From Odontocerum albicorne (taxonomy: Eukaryota > Arthropoda > Insecta > Trichoptera > Odontoceridae): a stretch of 64,000 bases of DNA. Under the pieces are notes generated by a model. That model ran no database searches, had not been told where the DNA came from, and worked only from the letters and a program-made list of their open reading frames with translations. The stretch spans positions 26,755,056 through 26,819,055 of the forward strand of contig OX463844.1 of the NCBI GenBank assembly GCA_949825065.1, in the 5' to 3' direction. The translations under genes were made by a program, and so were the position numbers. Of the stretch, positions 34,560 through 45,757 are shown piece after piece; positions within the stretch are counted from its first letter, which is position 1, and the number at the start of each line of letters is the position of its first letter.

Positions 34560-35310
34560 CAAAGTGAAAGAGCTATTTAAACAAATGCCCTCGAATTAAA
34601 CATATCAAAATCTGTTCTTATGATGCTTTAAAACAGTATATAAGTGACAAATGTGGAAATAAAAGCTGAAAGAAATTTTGTTTCTTGGAAGCATGTTTAC
34701 TTTGCATGACTGCGAAATGTGCAAGATTGAAAGAAGAGAAGAAGTAGGAAACAGAGTGGATGGTGGATTATGTAATGTGTTTATCAACTGGACCATTTCA
34801 AGGGAAGCAAAACTGGCTACTCGTAATGCAATCTTGATCCCAATGTAACGATATGCACACGAAACTCGGATGCGGCACAAAGTGATGAAAATAAGATAAA
34901 TGGTATAGAAATAAGAGCTTTTCTTGTGTAAACAATGTATGACAGATAAATGTGAAAACTAGACAAGAATGCTGATCTGAAAAAAGATGTATGCTTAATA
35001 TGAAGAAAGAAGCATTGAGATAATTTAGAAACGCAGATAGAATAAATGATTTATGCAAATAGAATAGAAGGTACGAGAAGTTCGGCCAGACTTAAAAATT
35101 GCGGCACGACCAAATGGATAACATTCTGAAAAAAAGTAAGTCTGTGTAATAAAAAATATGCATGACTAGGTATGTACGAGTATATACCATATATCATATA
35201 TGGGCGTGACAGACGTGGCAGATGAGTGTAAATGTATAATGAAATGGAGTTCTACCCTCTCTGTCTTCCAAGTAGGGCATGCCATGATTTTGGTGACGAT
35301 GATGTAACAA
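34560..35310 (+). pseudogene. LINE-B C-terminal half, decayed
   Basis: Plus-strand pieces in order: NVEIKAERNFVSWKHVYF (usually VxxFxYLGSxFT); VNRVDGGLCNVFINWTISRE and AKLATRNAILIP (the NKVNGAL...ISxxAKLAxHxxILVP segment); then RNADRINDLCK-like sequence; then a tail near 35200-35310 ending in a GATGATG run. All are shared in order with LINE-B at 51.8-53.8 kb. Frameshifts and stops throughout. Confidence 0.5.
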
Positions 35311-35319
35311 ACAAATTTT

Positions 35320-36514
35320 ATTTATCGTTAACAGATTTTTACTAAGCAGCTTTTATTATTTTTTAAAGTGTTTATTTGTTATAAGATTATTCTTTTGAAT
35401 AATTAATTTGATATCCTTACGTATTGTATTGTATTGTCGGAGATCGCAGATAATCAAATGATTGAAATATTGAAAAAAAAAACAAATTCATTTTTATGAT
35501 GATTTTTTTATATGCTCTTCACATTGTTAACACAAGTTATTCATTAGAAAAAATGCGTGCGATATATCAAATATCAAAGAAAACAATATTGAAATCAGCC
35601 ATATTTGTAAGGAAAAACTTGAGATTCCCTAAAGAGGGATAAAAAATCTTGAAGCAGTTGATTTATCGACTCGGCTTAAGCATTCTGGAATTCCTAAGGA
35701 AATGGTAAAAACAACTAGACTTTTCTTTTGGCAAATCCACGTAGATATGTTTTTCAACATCTCAATTCCAGCAAATACTTAATTTTTTATCGGTTGACGG
35801 TCAGGATATTGCGAACGCGGAGAGTATTTGAATAAAAATTTTGTGAATAGCTGAAGTTACACGCTATAATACATCATTATTTTTCTTTATGTTAGATTAT
35901 AGTTTGAAGTTGAAATTGTGGACATATTTTTTATTTGAGGATAATGCAAAAAATACTTCAGACGAGAAGAGATATTAAAGGAATCTTAAATGGAAACAAG
36001 ATTAGAATGCTTTTAAAAAAAATGGTGTCAACAGCAAGTCATTCATCTTTTCAACTAGACCATTGAAATAGTTACTCTTTCTTCTTGATGTATATATTTG
36101 TCAGACACAGATATAAACTAAGATTATACATTAATTTGTTTCAAAAGCCAAATTGTCATTCATATGATAGTATTCAAGAACTAAATCGCTCAGTGACATC
36201 GTTCAATAAACCGCACCATAACAATTGAGGTTTCATTTGATCTTAAGTCATTCGGGAACTGTAAACTTACAATAAATTTTATAAATCTGTAATATTTTGC
36301 AGCTGTTTTACATCATATAGCTTTGATAGATACCCGTTAAAGAATCACGGAGGCCACCGTGAGTCATATTATTTTATATGCATCGATTTTTACCGAGCAA
36401 TTTTCATACTTTTGATTTGAATTTTACTGCGCTAGGAATCAAAGTTTTTATCGCACTAAAATAAATAAACTAAAACCGAATGACATCGAAATCTATCACA
36501 TATTTAGTTGATAA
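35320..36514. other. AT-rich sequence, nothing recognised
   Basis: No supported gene in about 1.2 kb. The short palindromic word CACGGAGGCCACCGTG occurs at about 36347-36362. Confidence 0.5.
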
Positions 36515-36605
36515 AATCAACGACCTCCATAATATACTTGGTAAGACACCTATTTTTTTAACCCAGGGTTAGGGGGTTGGAGTCTGGATGGAACCAGTAT
36601 ATTTT
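36515..36605 (+). mobile_element. SINE head fragment (tRNA-like)
   Basis: CCTCCATAATATACTTGGTA then AGACACC gives an A-box-like segment, and about 30 bases later GGGGGTTGGAGTCTGG is a B-box-like segment. It matches the head layout of copies A and B but no body follows directly. Confidence 0.4.
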
Positions 36606-36764
36606 AAAAAATATATTCTACATAATATGTTTTCACTATAACGTTTTTCCGTTAGTTAAAAGAGATTGATACAAGACCATAAATTTCCCCAAATTATCCG
36701 AGATAGTGATACAGATATATTGAAAATCGTGGCCAAAAGGCAGCTTCTTCATTGGCTCCAATAA

Positions 36765-37010
36765 TCGAGCGTTCCGTTTCAGAACTACTGGAGAAGCACG
36801 TAACTCGTTATTTATTGCACGTGATACGGATACAACCGCACGTGAAGAAGCAACAACACTTGCATGCATCTAGTGCATATTGGTTTTGTTGCTCGACGAA
36901 CTGTTATACCAAACACAATAATTTTTTATACACTTTTTTTCGGTACCATTGGGAATTGAACTGAAACTCCCGGATGGAAATCAAACATGCCACGGAGTTC
37001 GTTAAAGGAG
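36765..37010 (-). mobile_element. tRNA-derived SINE, copy B (head plus body)
   Basis: On the minus strand: ACTCCGTGGCATGTTTGATT; B-box region GGGAGTTTCAGTTCAATTCC; then the body TTCGTCGAGCAACAAAACC, GCAAGTGTTGTTGCTTCTTC, ACGTGCGGTTGTATCCG and CTTCTCCAGTAGTTCTGAAA. The body words recur in copies A and C and at 59.4 kb. Confidence 0.55.
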
Positions 37011-38221
37011 AAACAACTTCGGAAAACGAATTAAATATCCCCACCAGCGTAAGATAATATATAAAGCAAAAATATTTCAATTGTATACACAATTATTTTA
37101 TGGACATAATACAGTATTGATAGACATAGTCATTTGAGAAATAGTGAGAAATATGTTAAAGGTATAAAACATCGCAGCACAGTATTACTGTTCTTTGACA
37201 TAAAACTTTTTTCATGTTTTTTTTCAATGCCATTGTATTCGGTTATTGTTTTGGTATTTTTTATTTGTATTCCTGGAAAACTATCCTAAAAAAACTGTTT
37301 TCTTCATTCTAAAGAAAAATTAAATGTGTCATGAACGCACGGAACAGAAATGACACCAAAGTACGTACTACAAATCAATATCAAGAGAATTGTCAAATAT
37401 AACACACATACCATACATGAGTGACCTGGCCTCGATTAAATGGGAGAGAGAAAACTAATGAAGGTTACATTAATTTAAAATCAAGAATCATCAACAGTTG
37501 ATTTCTTGAAATGTTTTTAAATGTATCTTGATGAATTGATCAAAATAATTTTAAATTAAAAATTCACCATTTTTTTTGTACTTTTGCCAAACATTTTTTT
37601 TGTATATAAATGTTTTAACGTGTAAACTGTGTTCAAGTTTTGGTGTATTTTTAATTTTATTGTTTTTTTTCCATTTTGTAATGTTATATTTTTAAGATTT
37701 AATGATTGCTGTTTTAATTTTTTTTAAATCTCCATGTAATTTTATTTGTATATGTATTGAATTTTGATTGTATTTTGTCACAAAAAAAATCCAATTTTAC
37801 TAAAATTTTCCAAATAAAATAAAACTTAAAGCTCACATTTTTTTCAAATATTATGTAAAAAAGGGGACTACATATTAAACTATGTATTTTGTGTCCAATG
37901 ATACCTAGATATTATATTTTGATATTTTAAATTGGGAATTTTTATCTTGTCTGTTTGGCCTTGGTACAAAATCAGACAATATTTTAATGAAAAACTAATT
38001 CAATATCTATATATTTCCTATCAATACTTTCTCCTTCTTCTTCTTTCCAGTATCATGTCAGGTCCCCCCCAACATTGAATATCACCTGAGAGTAGGCATC
38101 TTTGTCCCCGGCTTTCTTTCGACTTTTTCCTTCCTTTCGTAAAATTTACATTCGGCCAATATCTACCATATTTAAAGTTCATTTTTGTAAAGAATTTTTT
38201 TTTAAATTTATTTTCCTTTGA
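37011..38221. other. AT-rich sequence, nothing recognised
   Basis: Highly AT-rich with long T and A runs. A 83-codon minus frame at 38021-38272 has no recognisable similarity. Confidence 0.5.
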
Positions 38222-38577
38222 AAAATTGTTAAAACATCTTTGAGAATAGTTATCTGGAAAACTTATACTCATATCTCATAAAAATTGTTAAAACATCTTT
38301 GAGAATAGTTATCTGAAAAACTTATAGTCATATCTCATAAAAATTGTTAAAACATCTTTGAGAATAGTTATCTGGAAAACTTATACTCATATCTCATAAA
38401 AATTGTTAAAACATCTTTGAGAATAGTTATCTGAAAAACTTATAGTCATATCTCATAAAAAATTTTAAAACATCTTTGAGAATAGTTATCTGGAAAACTT
38501 ATACTCATATCTCATAAAAATTGTTAAAACATCTTTGAGAATAGTTATCTGAAAAACTTATACTCGTATCTCATAAA
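38222..38577. repeat. 59-bp minisatellite with alternating A/B units (six units)
   Basis: Six tandem units begin AAAAATTGTTAAAACATC with period 59. They alternate: units 1, 3 and 5 have CTGGAAAACTTATACTCAT, while units 2 and 4 have CTGAAAAACTTATAGTCAT. Unit 6 has CTGAAAAACTTATACTCGT. So the real repeating block is a 118-bp AB dimer present three times, a small higher-order repeat. Confidence 0.95.
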
Positions 38578-38579
38578 AA

Positions 38580-40069
38580 ATAACTTGTTTTTACCGTGAA
38601 AGCTCACCAGAGAAATGCTGGATTGAAAAACTCACTATAGAATATAAAATTTAAACCAAAACTTAATACAGTATAGCCAGAACAAACCTTATCCTTTGAA
38701 AGAGCAAAGTTTCGTATATGTTAACTTTGACCGTATCTTAATTCATCAGAGAAATAATGAAACTAATTTAAACACGGAGTCCACCTCCATAGTTATAGTG
38801 GTCCCTTCACTTCTAACTATTCCCGTTTTCACGTATTTCTTGCTAGTTGTGCCCAATTTAATAGACCTTTACAAAAATAAAAACAACTAGCAAATGTTGA
38901 ATTATAGTTAAGAAAATTATTTCAACTGATTAGTGTTTGGTTTATTTAGGTAAACAAATAAATTTTATGACGAACAGAAAATTTGTCAAACCCAGATATA
39001 CAACACGAAAATTCTTAAATATAATTTTACAGGTAAGGCACTTCGAAAAAATGTTAATTTTTGTATGTATTTAATAAGACTTTTATTGGTTGCATTCTGT
39101 TATAAATATGTAACCTTATAAAAAAAATGTATTTATCAAGTAAAACTAATTTGTGACTCGAGGATCGTTTTGGTAAACATTCTAAGTCACGTTTCTTGTT
39201 CTCATAAAATCATTGAAATCGCTGTAAAACTATATTTTTATTCCTTCTTTTGTGCGAATAAAAAACATCTATAATTGGGAAAACACTGTTAGAAAAACCA
39301 ATTGGAAACCTATTTGCAGTTATTTTAAAAGTTAATAAAGTCTTGACAGTTGGAATACAAAATAATGAATGAAAGACCGCACACAGTATAATTTGTTTAT
39401 GGATAAAGTTTATTTCAAGCGCTTAACACGGTTTTGATATTATCTTTGATGAATTATGTAGGATGCATAATGCATCAATGTGGTCATAATACTGTCCGAC
39501 ATTTTACGACTGCAATAGAATATAATACTCGTATTATTAGTCCGAGGAAAATATGAAATATTTTTATAAAAGATTATTTGTGCTGTATTATTTTATACTT
39601 CCGTTGTGTAACAATTCAACATTTTATTACGTGGCAACTTTATCCAGCTAATAAAAATATGTTAATGGTATACAAATTCACAGTAAATATCGCATAATTT
39701 CATACTCAAGGGTACTAAAATGACCAAACTGGGAACCCCGAACCTTTTAACCCCGTAGTCGAGTAGTAACAAAGTCCCCGGGTAGTAAACAATTTTCTTA
39801 CTAATTCACGGAAGTTGTCATTATTACAAAATACCTTCCTATACTTACACTGAACTTTTGTGTATATAACATATTATATTTATTTTGTTATATTTTAAAT
39901 ATGTAAATAATAGTGGGTTCAAATTCTGAACAAGAGCACTCTTGAGGAAAGTTTTCTCTCTTAACGGCTTTCTATAAGTTGTCATTTTATTACTATTATC
40001 GCTGAATGCGTTATGTCTTAAACGCCAAATAATTCCATCAAAAAGTATTCAATCCATCCTTTCGTATAG
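38580..40069. other. AT-rich sequence, nothing recognised
   Basis: No supported gene. One TACTCGTA octamer at 39526-39533, inside AATACTCGTATT. Confidence 0.5.
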
Positions 40070-40962
40070 GTCATGACTAAACATCGTGACTCCCATGATA
40101 GCTTCCGAAGGCTCCTCTCCATCCATCCCTGCACTCTGCGGCTCAAACGGCAGTTGTTAAGGGTAGTCCAATTGTATATCTCACTTGGTCAGTCCAACGC
40201 ATTGGGATTCTTACTCTTTTGCATAGTGCTTCCACGCATCCAGTAACCACAAACCTATCTAAACTGCCTCCTTGGTCACGAGTAATGTGCCCAAAGAATC
40301 GGAAGACTCGCCGAAGGCATATTGCTACTTTCTGTCAATGATTCTCAGTTATTCGGGAATGAAGGCGTTAGTCCGCCTTGTTGTCCATGGAATTTGCAGC
40401 ATCCTTTTCCAATACCACATTTCAAATGCATTTATCTACGTCTCTCTCTTGCTTCACCTTGAGCAACAGAGTAGGTACATAAATGAATATTATGAAGACG
40501 AGAGACTGGACTAGACCGATTTTCGTCGTGATGGTGATAGTTCTGCTCTTTCATATATTTTCCTGCCTTGACGTTGCATGTTTTGCTATTCCAATTTTTC
40601 CTTTTTACCTCAACCTCGCGTCTTCCATTGTTGATAATACTGGAGCCTAAGTAACTATAGTCAGTTACCACTTCTAGACCATGATTCACATTATTTGGTA
40701 GCAGTTTGTTACTGTGGTATCTTATTGTTAACTAAGTTTTTGATCTTTTGATATCCAGTCCCAGGAGCTTGCACTCGTGTTCAACCTTTATAAGGAACGT
40801 GGCCGTTTGTTCTATTGATGTGGGAATTAACGTCGTTTCATCTGCATATCTCAGATTTTTGAGCTTGCTTCCATCAATGTAACACATAGATACAATGCAA
40901 TCCTTACACTGAAATACATTAATACAATGCAATCCTTTATCATTTATATTATTTTTTTTCAA
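40070..40962 (-). pseudogene. RTE-like LINE, RT palm to C-terminus, decayed
   Basis: Reading the minus strand down from 40962: SKLKNLRYADETTLIPTSIE (RT catalytic motif, with YADE where YADD is expected, so the second Asp is lost); KVEHECKLLGLDIKRSKT; a frameshift; LEVVTDYSYLGSSIINNGRR; AQGEARERRR; then, past further shifts, NAFEMWYWKRMLQIPWTT and RRTNAF; then pieces matching FGHI...GSLDRFVVTG...RxPMRWTDQV. The order is that of an RTE-type protein from the RT palm to the end. Multiple stops and frameshifts. Confidence 0.6.
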
Positions 40963-40969
40963 TGAAGAA

Positions 40970-42564
40970 ATATTTATTTCATTCTACCGTTATCTTCATA
41001 TCCTTACTATTAAATTTCTTAATTTTTTGTAATATTTTTAATCGCTCAATAAAAGTGAGTTCGTATCCCTTGAAAAATAAGAACACCCTTGAGGAGTGTC
41101 TTCATTCTAAACAGCACTTCATAAGTCGTCCATTTATAAGTATAAGTAAATCATACAGACTATCAACATGTTATTGGGTTATTCAATCTTATAACTTAAA
41201 CTCACTCATTGAGGGATGAATTCAAATGCACCAGAAAATGTACATAACTTATAGTGTTTTGGTCCTTTTGATATTTGTTCCATGTATTATACTTTATTTT
41301 GCATTTATAAAGATACGAAACAGAAGCAAATAAATATAAGTAGAAGTTTTTCAATATCAGTCCCATAATGGACTGCGTAATATTTGAATTTATAAGAAGG
41401 ACATATTGGTCCTTTCATACGAAAATAATGAAGGACCCTTGGAGGATATTTACATGAATAGTATCGATAAGAATATTTCCTTCGTTTTCAGGTGTCTTTT
41501 TTTTGTTATGGAAGCTATTAACAGCTGAATGTGTTTACCGATGCAAAAAATCTTTCCCGTGGTTTTTTTTTAAATCCTTTTGAATATTTTTTCCATTTAT
41601 TTGTGTTGGTGTTGTAAAAAGTATAATTAAGCATTTTTTAAGTATTTTGAACCAGTTTTTGGATTCACATCCTCAGGGAGTTCAGTCGATTACCATATTT
41701 GGGTTGTTACTGAAATATACTCATTGTCCGGTACTCTTTTAGTTGTCCGATACTGCTGTCGGTCAGTTCATAATAATCGGCCTTGACTTAGGTCCTTAAA
41801 AATATAGGACATTTTTTTTTTCATAAAAGTCACGAGTGTGCAATTATCAAATACAAATGTTCCCAAATTTAAAACCAAAAGTTTATCAAATTAAACTTTC
41901 GAATGTTAAATAAACTATTGAACTTTTAACTTACCTTCCATTTTATTTATTTAAACGGCCTGACTAATGGTTTGATTACTTGCAAATTCATATTTTAATA
42001 GTTAATCTACATGTTCAACTTAAAACTTTTGTTTTCCTTCAAAAATACTTATGTTTTAAAATAAGTAAACATGGTAAGAATTTAACTATTTTTTAAATCT
42101 TTCTATATTAGTAATGTTTAAGTTTAAACAGTTTCATATGCACATATTTTTCATGTTCATTGACTTTAATACATTTTATTTAGGCGGTTAACATTCGACT
42201 CAAAAACACGAAAGAGTGACAATTTTTTATAATTGAAGAGTATGCATAACGAGGTTTATGGAGTTGAACGAAGTGATGAACGAAAATTCATACTAGAATA
42301 GAATAAAGTGGAGATCTATTATCTCCACCTACCCCAAAAGAGGGGAAGGGTGAAGGTAACGATAAACCCTTTTATTTTCTTTAAAAAAAATCATCGATAC
42401 TTTTGGATTACAGTATAGGTATAAATAAAGTCATCCCATAACCGAATGAAGAAAATAAGAGCAATATTTAAATCGATTTCATATAAATTGTCTTCTTTAG
42501 CCTTTGCGAGTTTCCACCAAACATAAGTATGGACTCTTGCAAGCTAAAAGCAATTATCTTGCAT
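40970..42564. other. AT-rich sequence, nothing recognised
   Basis: An 85-codon frame at 40962-41219 lacks any recognisable domain. A purine-rich patch (CCAAAAGAGGGGAAGGG) lies near 42333-42350. No gene is supported. Confidence 0.5.
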
Positions 42565-42566
42565 TA

Positions 42567-43824
42567 CGAGGGTTGCTACTTAAGTTTTGAGATATGGCAA
42601 CACCAGTGTAGATACATCAAATATGGCATCAGCATCGTAAAGTTTGACATTTTTAATGGTATACGTGCTCATAAAGTTTTGTCATACGAGTGTTATTTGT
42701 GTGGTTTACAGTGACTTGAAAAATTCATCTCGGCCAAAAATGGAATTAAATCGTGAACATTTACGTGCGATGATTTTTTATGATTTTCAACGTAAACTAA
42801 CTCAACAACAGTGTGGTGATCAACTCGTTTCGACTTTTGGTGATAAAACACCATCCCGGGCCACTATGTTTCGTTGGTTTTCCGAATTCAATCGTGGTCG
42901 TAGTTTGCTCCAGGACGAATTTCGTGAAGGTCATCCAAAATCGGTTGTTGTGCCAGAAAACATCGATGATGTGCGTGAACTGATATTGCAAGATCATCAT
43001 GTGACTTATCGTGAGATTGAGGCATGTTTGGGAATTAGTTCCACTTGCATACCATCAAAAATATTTGTTCGCGTGAGATACCGCATAATTTGACAATCGC
43101 TCAAAAAAAGCTCGTGTCGATTGGTCCAAAGAAATGTTGAAAAAATTCGATCACGGTACTTCAAAAGACGTCTATAAGATTGTGACAGACAACGAATCAT
43201 GGATCCATGTATATGAGCCAGAAACTAAACAGCAGTCGACTGTATGGGTCTTTCAAGACGAGCCAAATCCAACAATAGTTGTTCGCGCACGAAGCACTTC
43301 GAAGCAAATGGTGGCTTGTTTTTTCGGTATAAATGGTCATGTCGCAACAATGCCTTTAGTGGAACGTCGTACGGTCAATTTTGAAAGGTACACCACCATT
43401 TGTGTGACAGAAGTGTTCGGAAAAATGAGGAAAACCATCCGCCAAAGACGGATCAATCTCCACCACGACAATGCGAGCTCTCACACATCTGCTCAAACAA
43501 GTGACTTTTTGAGCACTCAAAACATCGAATTGATGGGTCATCCGCCGTACATTTAGAACCCAATGACTTCTTTTTATTCCCGAACATCAAAAATACATTG
43601 CGAGGTCAACGTTTTTCGACGCCTGAAGAAGCGGTTGATGCGTTCAAAACGCATGTTTTGAAGTTACCTCATTCGGAATGGAAAAAGTGCTTCGAAAATT
43701 GGTTCAAACGCATCCAAAAGTGTATTGATTTTTGTGGAGAGTATTTTGAAAAACAATAAAGCCATTTTCGATGATAAATATTTGTTTTTACTTGTATGTC
43801 TTAAAACTTAAGTAGCAACCCTCG
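42567..43824 (+). mobile_element. mariner-family transposon, full length, with TIRs and TA duplication
   Basis: The left terminus CGAGGGTTGCTACTTAAGTT (42567 on) is matched by the reverse complement of the right terminus, which ends at 43824. About 22 bases are identical and the match decays after that. TA dinucleotides flank both ends (42565-42566 and 43825-43826), the target-site duplication of Tc1/mariner elements. The 1258-bp length is normal for mariner. The TIRs are well preserved even though the transposase is not. Confidence 0.93.
42740..43759 (+). pseudogene. mariner transposase, frameshifted
   Basis: The start MELNREHLRAMIFYDFQRKL is the usual mariner N-terminus, followed by the helix-turn-helix (QQQCGDQLVSTFGDKTPSRA) and FREGHPKSVVVPENIDDVRE. 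The frame breaks at about 43045-43093 where part of the linker to IPHNL is missing. A second shift follows at an A7 run (about 43104), after which WSKEMLKKF, VTDNESWIHVYEPETKQQST (first catalytic Asp) and RINLHHDNASSHTSAQTSDF (second catalytic Asp) are read. A third break, after HPPYI, loses the SPDLA segment, and the frame then continues from PNDFFLF (third catalytic Asp of the D,D34D triad retained) to GEYFEKQ and TAA at 43757-43759. At least three lesions make it inactive, although non-autonomous mobilisation through the TIRs is conceivable. Confidence 0.9.
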
Positions 43825-43829
43825 TATAG

Positions 43830-44840
43830 TCAACGTTTGGAAGACGAGCATGCCATTCCAAACTACAACATTTCTTAGATGATGTGTATGGATCCATCAA
43901 TTTCAAGTGTTCCAATGGGTGTTGCTTGACCATTTTATAATTTAAAGATTTTTTGTTTGTGGATTTCTACATGATTCAAAACGAATCCAAAAATACTATT
44001 TGTTATGTTTAATTTATTTTTCTAGCTCCGATGGCAACCATTTTTGTTTTACGACACACGCTGATTCTTGCGTTTGTAGGGGCTTACGATAACTTATATT
44101 ACTCTGAACAAGTAAATCTTAAGTTAATGAAACAAAAACCATTTTAATAAAAGAAAAACATTATAAATATTTTATTCCATATTTGTTTAATGAAATTTGC
44201 ATCCAAAATAGTTAAAATCCACCTAAAAATGTGACATCTAAATTGACAAATTTTCGAAGGCATATTATCCAATGAAAAAATTTAATCTCAGACTTTATTT
44301 TTTAAGGGAGTGTAGCTACATAAATATACTGTATATAACAAAAAAAATCAACACTGATATGTGCTTCCTTTACAAGCTACAATTTAAAAAAAATGGAAAA
44401 TTTTCAAAAAATCTAAATTTTGAGGCCTTGTTGATATTTTAGATGGTTATAAAGCAGTCGCATTTTCCATTACATGATAATATTCATGAAGAAATAAACA
44501 TAGTTTCAATATTCTCTGTACATAAAACTTATGTGCTAGAACAGTTCAGATGCTTAATAGTCCTGCCGTTATGTTCAACATTATAATAATTCCTTTCTTA
44601 AACGATTTCAATAAAGGAAAAATAATTTTTGTTCTCCGAGTATTCAAATATGTTTTTATGTACGTTCACATTTTTTTCTGGTGACCTAAGATCACTCAAA
44701 AAGTGCCTCAATTTTAACGTAACGTATTTTAAATAATGTCAACTAAATTAAGTCTCCATTTTACCAGCCTGAAAGTCAGCGACTTTAAAGGGTCGATCCA
44801 GGTAGGCCAACATGTTCGTTGAATCCACCTCAGCTAGATG
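43830..44840. other. AT-rich sequence, nothing recognised
   Basis: No supported feature in the kilobase following the mariner. Confidence 0.5.
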
Positions 44841-44845
44841 GCTAA

Positions 44846-45091
44846 CACTCTGAGACGCTATCGAGCACAGTGTAATACATCTTTCAGAGGACACATATTT
44901 AACAAATGATTGTGTGATGCAAACCTATTCAAAACTTCAGCACCATGTGACACAGTTTATATTCACCCTGTCAGGGTGCTTCAACTTATGTAACTCTTTC
45001 AAAAAGGGTGTTATTCGATCGAAACTGCCAACATATAAAATATTGTATGCCACTACTTTGAATACTTTACAGTCTACAACATACGTATCTT
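44846..45091 (+). other. Unassigned open stretch, less AT-rich
   Basis: One plus frame is open for about 80 codons from a TGA at 44849 to TAG (contains DAIEHSVIHLSEDTYLTND and LQHHVTQFIFTLSGCFNLCN). Composition from 44760 to 45060 is less AT-rich than its flanks. No domain is recognised and no splice sites are convincing. It may be an exon or transposon piece, or chance. Confidence 0.2.
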
Positions 45092-45557
45092 AGGCTACCC
45101 AATATATTATATCTACACGCAATTGAAGTGATCAAGTCCATAGTCCTAGCCTCGTTCATATGAATGCATCTGCCTATCAATCATACTTGTTAGAAAACAA
45201 ATAGTTTGGAAAACGTTACAAGGAGTTTATAGAGACAATCTTAAACGTGTAGAATATATCTATAAATGTATAATATGGGATATAGAATTGGCTTATATGC
45301 CAACGTTTCGGTCGTTGCAGTTTCCATTTTTAGGGCTGGTTTGTTATCAACTTCGACATAAATGAACATGCGCCGGATAACAGAGAACCAGCATAGTACC
45401 CCATAATCAGTCAAAGTGACAGCAAAATGGAAATTAACAATAACTATAATACATATTGTTTCTTTGTAAAAGCTGCGCGCTTGTTTCCCCGTTGCGCGAC
45501 GGACTTACGCGCCCTCGTTACGGTCGCGAACCAGGACGAACCCAATTTGCGCTGCGC
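45092..45557. other. Flank of the assembly gap, ending in a GC-rich segment
   Basis: At 45299-45312 the minus strand reads GACCGAAACGTTGG followed by a stem-loop (TTGGC-ATATAA-GCCAA), a motif style found in Penelope-like hammerheads, but the CUGANGA part is not conserved. From about 45470 to 45557 the sequence switches abruptly to GC-rich and CpG-rich (for example TTGCGCGACGGACTTACGCG) up to the N run. The GC-rich piece matches nothing I recognise. Confidence 0.4.
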
Positions 45558-45757
45558 NNNNNNNNNNNNNNNNNNNNNNNNNNNNNNNNNNNNNNNNNNN
45601 NNNNNNNNNNNNNNNNNNNNNNNNNNNNNNNNNNNNNNNNNNNNNNNNNNNNNNNNNNNNNNNNNNNNNNNNNNNNNNNNNNNNNNNNNNNNNNNNNNNN
45701 NNNNNNNNNNNNNNNNNNNNNNNNNNNNNNNNNNNNNNNNNNNNNNNNNNNNNNNNN
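45558..45757. other. Assembly gap, 200 N
   Basis: Exactly 200 undetermined bases, probably a scaffolding gap of arbitrary stated size. Any open frame running through it is an artefact. Confidence 0.99.

Noticed and set aside
30969..38577. CRISPR-like appearance of the tandem arrays (16-, 55- and 59-bp)
   Set aside because: Units are head-to-tail with no unique spacers, and the context is eukaryotic.
45427..45557. Apparent N-terminal extension of the LINE protein upstream of the gap
   Set aside because: It joins the LINE only through 200 undetermined bases and is partly GC-rich sequence of unrelated character.
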